A DNA stretch of 64,000 bases. Source: Rapana venosa. Its lineage: Eukaryota; Mollusca; Gastropoda; Neogastropoda; Muricidae. A model generated the notes under the pieces. It ran no database searches, had not been told where the DNA came from, and worked only from the letters and a program-made list of their open reading frames with translations. The position numbers were made by a program, and so were the translations under genes. This document shows, piece after piece, positions 56,935-64,000 of this stretch; the first letter of the stretch is position 1, and each line of letters opens with the position of its first letter. Location of the stretch: positions 30,237,078 to 30,301,077 of the forward strand of contig CM054165.1 of NCBI GenBank assembly GCA_028751875.1, written 5' to 3'.

Positions 56935-58981
56935 GTTTATGGAAAAGTTTCAGTCAAATTTGTTAAAATATTATGAAATATTTGTAAAGCCTGCAATAAA
57001 ATTGTCAGACAAGGAAGATATTCAGGGGGAATAATTTGTCTTGTCCGCAAGTCTTTAGTCGGTTTTGTGCAAGAACTGAAATGTGACAGTAACTATTCTT
57101 TGCCGTTTTTGATTGACAAAACCTTTATGGGGGTTTGCAAAGATGTTCTTTTGTGTTGTTATATACCTCCTGAAAATGCACCCTATTACTGTATTATGGA
57201 TATGACAATGGGATTGATATTTTGGAACAATGTCTTATGCATATGCTTCTTTCTTTCCGGGATGTTGATGTTTTGATATGTGGGGATATAAATGCCAGGA
57301 CTGCAGAAATTTTTCAGAAAATATGGATGATGATGAACTCACGGTTGGCAAAAACAAGAATATCACAGTAGTAAATTTAAAGACATTCTGAAGATAAGAC
57401 ATTAAATCCATTTTGGGAAAAAGTTGTTAAGCCTGTGTACTGTATTTGGTCTGTTATTTTGAATGGAGTATGTAATGGCGATCATCATGGTCGTTTCACA
57501 TACATTTCTGATGTACAGAAATAGTGTAAAAGACTACTTTTTTAGCAACTGTAAATTTATTTGGGCTATTAAGGATAAATCATCTCTTTATGTACTAAGA
57601 CAGAATGAATCGGATCATTGCCACCTTAATGTGTTTTGAAAAACAAAGTAATTGGAAATCCAGCTTAAATGATTTAGATATAGTTAGAACTCAGTTTATT
57701 AATAAGTATGTTTTGGGAAAAAGAATATGAACAAGATTTTGTACTTCTTTTAATTCAAATGATGTGCAGGGATGTATGTGTAGTGTGGAAGCTTTTATAG
57801 ATGTTAATGTTAATGAAGCTCTGGTTAGGTTTGATGACATTATCAAAGAACATGCTCAATGTATGATAAAAAGAATTCCTGTTTCAAAAGTGAATGAGCC
57901 AAGAAGATGGTTTGATAATGAATGCAAAACAGCAAAGCGTAAAGTGCGGAGACCATTGACAAGATTTAGAAAAACTCGACAGAATGATGACAGGGTTAAG
58001 TATTGTATTGCACGACGGGAATATAAGAATCTAACTAAAAAGAAAGAAAAAGACTACAATGATGCCTTATATGCTGAACTCTTAAATTCTGTAAATGGCC
58101 AACAGTTATTTTGGGGATCAGTGCGTAAAATATCTAATAGGAAGTCACAGCCTCAGAATGACATTTCTATCTCTGATTGGTATCAACATTTTAAAAGTGT
58201 ACTAGAAAGAGATGTTGAAGAAAATAATATACAGAATGATGATTTAACAGAGGAAGGTGATGAGGTATCAAATAGGCCAATTTCAAAAGAAGAAGTGTTA
58301 CTAGCTATTAGAAAATAGAAAAACAATAAATCTGCATTCCCTGATGGTATTATTGGAGAATTTCTTAAGATCTCAAATGGAGCCATTGTTCAGATTTTAG
58401 TTATTCAATTATTCATTTGACACTGGTATTTATCTTGAAAGTTGGAAAGAGTCTGTTATTTTGCCATTATTTAAAAAGGGGGATGTTAAAAATGTCAACA
58501 ACTATAGAGGAATATCATTATGTAACATAAGAAGTAAACTGTACAGCTTTGTCATTAACAAAAGATTACAAGAATGGATAAATCAAAATAATATAACTAG
58601 AGAACACCAAGCTGGGTTTAAAAAAGGTTTTAGTACGGTAGATCATATGTTTACTTTGTTAGCTGCAATCCAGAAACAATTCACAAATAATCGAAAATTA
58701 TATGTTGCCTTTGTTGATTTTGAAAAGGCGTTTGATTCTGTTTCTAGAAAATTACTATGGCCTATTTTGTTAAACAATGGAATTACAGGTAAATTATGTC
58801 GTTGTTTGAAAAGCATGTACCAAGAAGTGAAGGCAAGAATAAGATCGGGAGCAAATTTTTCAGATGTTTTAAACTGCACCCATGGAGTAAAACAGGGGGA
58901 TGTTTGTAGTCCAGTATTGTTTTCATTGTTTATTAATGAACTAGCTCTAGAAATCATCCAGAATGGTAAACATGGTGTGAC
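56935..58981 (+). mobile_element. LINE A, 5' part: endonuclease and first half of reverse transcriptase
   Basis: A non-LTR retrotransposon. The endonuclease (APE type) is readable in pieces: SGGIICLVRKSLVGFVQEL near 57025-57075, CCYIPP near 57160, CGDINARTAE at 57280-57309 and NESDHC near 57605. A linker frame follows (57764-58318, 184 codons). An in-frame stop at 58316 and a frameshift near 58400 separate it from the RT. The RT frame from 58461 has NNYRGISL (template-grip region), FVDFEKAFDS (58711-58740, first catalytic Asp) and GVKQGD with SPVLFSLFINELA (58885-58950). Sequence quality is good, so stops and frameshifts are real. The RT is cut at 58981 by LINE B. Clade: not certain; the FVDFEKAFDS and QGDVCSPVLFSLF style is not of the PQGS type seen in LINE C. 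Confidence 0.85.
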
Positions 58982-59402
58982 GCTACCAACCGTGCTCCTA
59001 GCCAATGTCCAGTCCCTACGTTCCAAAACGGACGAGCTTCAAGCAAACATCAACTACCTACACCAATATAACAAAGCCGGAATTCTTGCCTTTACCGAAA
59101 CCTGGCTGAGTCCCGCCATACCGAACTGCGACCTCTCCATTGACGGCTTCGGTCAACCCATTCGGCTTGACAGAGACTCACACGCAACGGGGAAGGCACA
59201 AGGCGGAGGTTTGTGCTTCTACATCAACAAGCGTTGGTGTGGTGATGTTAAAATTAGAACTACGCTATCCGTGGAGGACATTGAACTGCTCTCTGTTTCG
59301 CTCCGGCCTTTTTACTTACCACAGGAATTCCTGCAATTATTTTTCACTTTAGTTTACATTCACCCCAAAGCAAGAGTGGTAGAGCAACTGAACATATATT
59401 AG
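58461..59402 (+). pseudogene. Chimeric open frame: LINE A RT fused in frame to LINE B endonuclease
   Basis: 313 codons. Residues 1-173 are LINE A reverse transcriptase ending in ...GKHGV. From residue 174 the protein continues as LPTVLLANVQSLRSK, FTETWLSP and GGGLCFYINKRWC, which is the APE-type endonuclease of LINE B. The change of identity falls at the insertion point (58978-58981). The frame is kept by chance. It has half an RT and half an endonuclease, so no enzyme activity is expected. It would easily be annotated as a single gene. Confidence 0.8.
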
Positions 59403-62110
59403 ATCACCTCCATGTGCTCGATTCTATATCCCCTGATGCCCCTAAGTCTATCCTGGGTGATTTCAATAACTGTTCCCTTACTAAACTACTGAAGAACTGT
59501 GAACAGTATGTGACCTGCCCTACACGAAGAAACAAGACCTTAGACTTGTGCTATGGGACTGTAGCAGCGCCTATAGATCGTTGCCTTTGCCTCCCCTGGG
59601 ATCATCTGACCACAACTGCGTTCTTCTTGCACCCATGTACCAGTCAGTGTTTCGGCGCCTTCAACCCATAGTCAGGACCACAAAAAAATGGACTGCTGAT
59701 AGTATAGCTAGTCTGCAAGGCTGCTTTGATTGCACTGACTGGGATATGTTTTATAATGTGTGTTCCGATCTGAATGAGCTCACTGATGTTATTTGTTCTA
59801 TATTTCATTTTGTGTTAGTTGTGTCATTCCAACTAAGGAGATAACCATTTACCCCAATAACAAGCCTTGGGTTACAAAGGATCTGAAACGTGTTTTAAAC
59901 AAAAAGAAAGTAGTATTTTACACAGGCACAGAACAACAAAAGAAGGAAGTAAACAAAGAAGTCAAAGCTGCTGTTGCACGGGCCAGACGTATATATAAAA
60001 ATAAGATAGAAGACAAGTTTGCGAGGAACAATTTTCGTTCTGCATGGCAGGGTATCAAAAATATGTCTGCAGTAAATATGGTAGGTGTCCAACATAAGTC
60101 AAAGATCAGTTTGCAGGGAGTATGTGATAACAACTTACCAGACCATCTAAACACATTTTTTACTCGCTTTGAAAAGCATGATTTCTCAGATGAATTAAAT
60201 GATCTGAAGCAATCCCTAGTTTCTGAGAATAGCGTCATTGTTGATGAAAGAAGAAATTATCTGTAAGCACTTAAAGGCAATAAATATTAACAAATCTCCG
60301 GACCGACGGTATATGTGAAGAACCCTGAAATTCTGCGCTACTGACGTTGCCAGTGTCCTTCAACACCTGTTCCAGGCCTCACTGGATACTTGTCAGATTC
60401 CTGTTATTTGGAAAACTTCCAATGTAATACCTCTTCCAAAGAAACCCAATCCTTCTCGGCCTAACGATTTTAGACCTGTAGCTCTCACATCTCTTGTGAT
60501 GAAAACGCTGGAAAAGATTGTAAAATCTCTCATTCTTTCTGCTACAGAGAAAGACCTTGACCCACTGCAATTTGCATACAGGTCTCGAAGGGGTGTGGAA
60601 GATGCCAAACTATTCATTTTGAACAAGTTGTATAGCCACTTGGAAACACCTGACTCCATGCCAGAATATTGTTCGCTGACTTTAGTTCAGCTTTCAATAC
60701 AATGCACGCCTCACGTTCTGGTTAACAAAATATTTCAAAATTTGACGTAGACAATCAACTTGTTCGTTGGCTGATTGAATTTTTAACCAACAGACCACAG
60801 CGTGTTTTGGCCAACAAAAATATCTTTCTTCGGTTAGATTTACCTGCACTGGTTCTCGCAGGTTGCGTCCTCTCACCACTTCTGTACATTCTATACACAG
60901 ATGATTGCAGAAGCAACTATGGAAATTCCTTTCTGGTAAAGTTCGCAGACGATAGTGCTCTGTTATCCTCTTATCCGGATCAGTCTTAGACCATGGTCCA
61001 GCCCTCACCGAGTTCGTACACTGGTGTGACGAGGCCTATCTGGAGCTAAATGTTTCTAAAACTAAGACCTGCCTATCGACTTCAGAAGATCAGGGCATAC
61101 TCCTAAGAATATTATTATCCATATCAAGAGGTTGAAACGTTTGAACTATAAGTATCTGGGAACTGTTTTTGACCACAAGTTAAACTGGGACGTTAACACT
61201 GACGCTATTGTCAAAAAGAGACAACAACGTCTGTATTTTCTGAGGAAACTGAACTCATTTTTTGTAGACAAATGATCCTTTCCTTGTTTTACAAGTCTTA
61301 CATAGAGAGTGTTCTAAGTTTTGCTTTCATTTGTTGGTACAATAACCTTAGTGTTAAAAACAAGAATGGCCTGCAGAGAATTGTAAGAATCTGCTCAAAA
61401 ATAATTGGAAAAAGAACAAAGAGATCTCATGTCGTCTGCAATCAGCAGCTTGTACGCAAAGCCACAGCCATTTTGGCTGATCCTTCTCATGCTTTGTTTC
61501 CAGAATTTCAAATGTGCCTTCGGAACGCCGTTTTCAGTGTCCCATCAGCAAAACCAACAGAAAAAGAAATTCTTTTGTGCCAGTAAGCATTCGACTTCTG
61601 AATTCACAATGATGTTGACTACCTAGTTCTTACATTTCTCTGAATTATCTGCCTGATTGTCATTGTTACGAGTGTGTCAATACATAATTGGTGTGTGTGT
61701 GTGTGTGTGTGGGTGGGTGCGTGGGTGTGTGAAATAAGTCTGTGTTCTAGTCAACTGTCTTAAAACATTGAATTCATATATTGGTGTATGGTGTGGGTGT
61801 GCGTGGGCGTATTCGCACACACACGTGCGTGCGTGTGTACGTGCTGCGTATATGCGTGCGTAAAAATAAGTTTTTATGTCTTCTAGTCAATGGGTTTAAA
61901 ATTGTGTTCACAATTGATGTTTGTGCGCATGCGCGCGTGTGTGTGGTGTGTGTGTGGTGACATTTTATTTGAAAACCAATATGAAATATAGCTTTTGTGT
62001 CTTTGATATATTTGATGAGTATCAATCTGCCTGTCAGTATTGTAATTGCCCTTCATGGGATGATTAAAGTGTTTTTGACTTGACTTGACTTTGACTTGAC
62101 TTGACTTGAC
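58982..62110 (+). mobile_element. LINE B (CR1/Rex1/jockey group), 5'-truncated, nested in LINE A
   Basis: The element begins inside its endonuclease start (LANVQSLRSKTDEL). It continues with FTETWL, GDFNN (near 59457-59471), SDHNCVLLAP (59614-59645), a linker with NKPWVTKDLKRVL (59861-59900) and FRSAWQGIKNMS (60034-60069). The RT has KPNPSRPNDFRPVALTS (60442-60492), FADFSSAFNTM (60673-60705), GCVLSPLLYILYTDD (60861-60905) and the catalytic FADDSALLS (60942-60968). The thumb region has LNYKYLGTVFDHKLNW and SVKNKNGLQRIVRICSK (to about 61400). Frameshifts near 59640, 59830, 60270-60430, 60700 and 60990 inactivate it. The 3' untranslated part (61625-62090) is GT-rich and ends in a (TTGAC)n tail. 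Flanking TGAC (58978-58981 and 62107-62110) could be a 4-base target duplication. Confidence 0.85.
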
Positions 62111-63480
62111 TTTTGATCTGATTAAATAATTTATATTATTATTTGCTGACTATATTATTTTACTATCGACAACAGTGACTGGTTTACAAAGACAACTTGA
62201 TAACTTGTGTACGGCTGCATCTAGGTTAGAGTTAAAGGTAAATATGGGTAAAACAAATATAGTTGTTTTTCGTAAGGGTGGGTATTTAGCACGACATGAA
62301 AAATGGACATATGGCAATGTAAAGGTAGAAGTAGTGAATGTATATAAACACCTTGGTCTATGGTTTTCAACTAGATTTAGTTTTGGCTTTGCATGTCAAG
62401 ACCTAGTAAGCAGAGCTAAGGAAGCAGTTTTTGCAATTTTTCGTGTGCTGTAATTTTTCTTTTTTTTAAAAATATTTGATACCCAGGTACAGCCAATAAT
62501 GCTGTATGGAGCTGAAATCTGGGCTTTTGAAAAAAGCCATATGGTTGAATATGTACACTTAAATGCTATGAAACGTTTTTTGAATGTAGACCTTCGAAAT
62601 CCCAATGACCATGTGTATGGAGAGTTTGGGAGATTTCCCATATATACAAACTCATACATAAAATGTATTAAATACTGGTTAACATTGACTCGTATGGATG
62701 AATGTAGAATCCCTTTAAAAGCATATAGAGTGTTGTATAATTTAGACAAAATGATAAGAAAACTTGGGTGACGAGTGTTCGTGAGTACTTAAATTCATAT
62801 GGATTTCCTTTTATATGGGATAGTCAAGGGGTACAGTGTATCTCAGCCTTCTTAAAAAGTTTCAAAGGCTTATAGATTGCAGATGGCAAAGTTGGCATGA
62901 ACATATGTATAACAGTGACAGATTTGCTCAATATAGGCTGTTAAAAACATCTTGTTTCAAAGAAATGTATATTGACATTAAAATAAATCGTTATGTTAAA
63001 AGTGCTCTTACTAACTTTAGGTTTGGTGTTTCAGATATTGCATGTCACCAAAATAGATACCAGAACAGAACTGAAGATGTACTTAAATGCCTTTTACGTC
63101 ATAGCACAATAGAAGACAGAATTCATTTCTTGTTTTGTTGTCCAGCCTAACACGATCTTAGGATGCAATTCATTAGACCAAAATATTATAATGAGCCTTG
63201 TAACTTTAGGGTAAATGTTCTTCTGTCGACAAAACATGAGATAACTTTAGCAAATCTTGCCATGTATGCTTATCATGCATTGAAAAGGGTAAATACTGTG
63301 CTGTTGTAACATTAGAAATGCATACTTATTAGTTGCAACTTTACCTTGACTGTGGATAGCTGGGAAATAATTATATTGTGGTTTTTGCTGTTCGTGATAA
63401 TGTGTAACACCCCCCCCCCCCCCACCACCTTCACAAAGGTGCCATGGCCTAAAATCTGAATAAAATCTGAATAAACTATT
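62111..63480 (+). mobile_element. LINE A, 3' part: rest of reverse transcriptase and C-terminus
   Basis: The frame resumes with the FDLI-type segment and LLFADYIILLS. The catalytic F-A-D-D box reads F-A-D-Y (codon TAT at 62151-62153), so a metal-binding Asp is lost. Then follow LTVTGLQRQ-like and SRLELKVNMGKTNIVVF (62220-62270), YKHLGLWFS and SRAKEAVFAI. After a frameshift at about 62450 come IMLYGAEIWAFEK (62498-62536) and LTRMDECRIP. The C-terminal C-x-x-x-x(S)-x-H-F-L-F-C-C-P-A segment ends at a TAA (63148-63150). Beyond this stop the same frame continues with DLRMQFIRPKYYNEP to the natural stop at 63307-63309. The 3' end carries a C run (63411-63422) and a tandem tail (AAAATCTGAAT) at 63450-63475. 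Confidence 0.82.
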
Positions 63481-63639
63481 CTCTCTCTCGCTATGTATTG
63501 CGCGTTACTTACTTTTGTTTTCTGTTGGCTTTTCTTTTTTCACAGAGGTCTGCATGTATTTAAAAAAAAAGCTATTGTTATGCTTATTCTATAACCCTCT
63601 ATAAATAAAATTTGTTGATTGTTAAAAAATTTGTTCATT

Positions 63640-63673
<34 letters not shown>

Positions 63674-63936
63674 CCAACCTGACTGGACAGTGGGAAGGCT
63701 CTCTTTCCTTTCACTGCGTACATAAAGAGATTTCGGGTTCGGATTCTCTCTTACCAAAGAAAAAGGACAAAATATAAAATGGCCGTTGACAAGATTCATT
63801 GCTGTTAATTTCTTAGAAAAAATAATGGTGGTATAACAAAAGACAATGTCCCAAATCAAACTGGATGTAAAAAAAAAAAAAAGCACATGAATGCTTATTC
63901 ATTATCCTCGAAATAAAAGAATTTGTCATTGCCATT

Positions 63937-63984
<48 letters not shown>

Positions 63985-64000
63985 GTGTACCAACCTGACT
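63481..64000. repeat. CT microsatellites, spacer and SINE tail fragment
   Basis: (CT)n at 63640-63670 and 63942-63978. The phrase GTACCAACCTGACT follows both CT runs (63671 and 63987), 316 bases apart. A family 1 SINE 3' end lies at 63862-63921 (GGATGTAAAA...TTATCCTCGAAATAAAAG). The window ends inside the second phrase. Confidence 0.7.

Overview
The window looks like nuclear DNA of an invertebrate animal, most probably a marine gastropod mollusc. This rests on the repeat content: tRNA-derived SINEs with pol III boxes, APE-type non-LTR retrotransposons (LINEs) ending in short tandem tails, and very abundant CA, CT, CAG and AGAC simple repeats. Nothing bacterial is present: no operons, ribosome binding sites, CRISPR arrays or insertion sequences. 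The species assignment is inference only. Base quality is very uneven. Roughly 1-23 kb, 46.0-47.1 kb and 51.3-52.8 kb read like uncorrected long-read sequence with homopolymer indels, while about 30.7-35 kb, 47.1-51.26 kb and 55.4-64 kb read cleanly. Broken reading frames in the noisy parts need not be biological.

Left part (1-14 kb): homopolymer-rich sequence and a 500-base N gap, then a cluster of SINEs and LINE 3' ends (2.1-6.4 kb), low-complexity sequence (6.5-8.5 kb), a ~75-bp tandem repeat (8.56-9.24 kb), and the most interesting locus, 9.26-13.89 kb. There the minus strand appears to encode a protein with some 45-55 copies of a 17-residue repeat (51 bp) containing the motif LSRQKR. It is preceded by a proline/arginine-rich open segment next to possible splice acceptors and followed by a strongly basic tail. 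No family is recognised.

Middle part (14-56 kb): a repeat landscape. It holds CTA/CTG and CAG/TAG triplet arrays (16.1-18.1, 25.7-26.6 and 55.2-55.4 kb), several SINE families sharing one central core, remnants of LINE reverse transcriptase C-termini (5.3, 24.8, 26.9, 28.0 and 40.9 kb), an AGAC-type minisatellite of 1.75 kb (36.1-37.9 kb), a ~43-bp minisatellite (53.2-54.6 kb) and long CA/CT/GA/poly-G tracts. A 4.16-kb block (about 30.7-34.87 kb) carrying a decayed minus-strand LINE recurs without any difference I could find at 47.1-51.26 kb, offset by exactly 16,384 bases. Its left flank recurs as a noisy version, which suggests an assembly duplication.

Right part (56.9-63.5 kb): a clean nested insertion. 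An old LINE (A: endonuclease, reverse transcriptase, C-terminal cysteine/histidine region) is split inside its reverse transcriptase by a 5'-truncated jockey/CR1-type LINE (B). Both are inactive. The split leaves an open reading frame fusing the RT of A to the endonuclease of B. No intact host gene was found with confidence; the 17-residue repeat locus is the only strong host-gene candidate.
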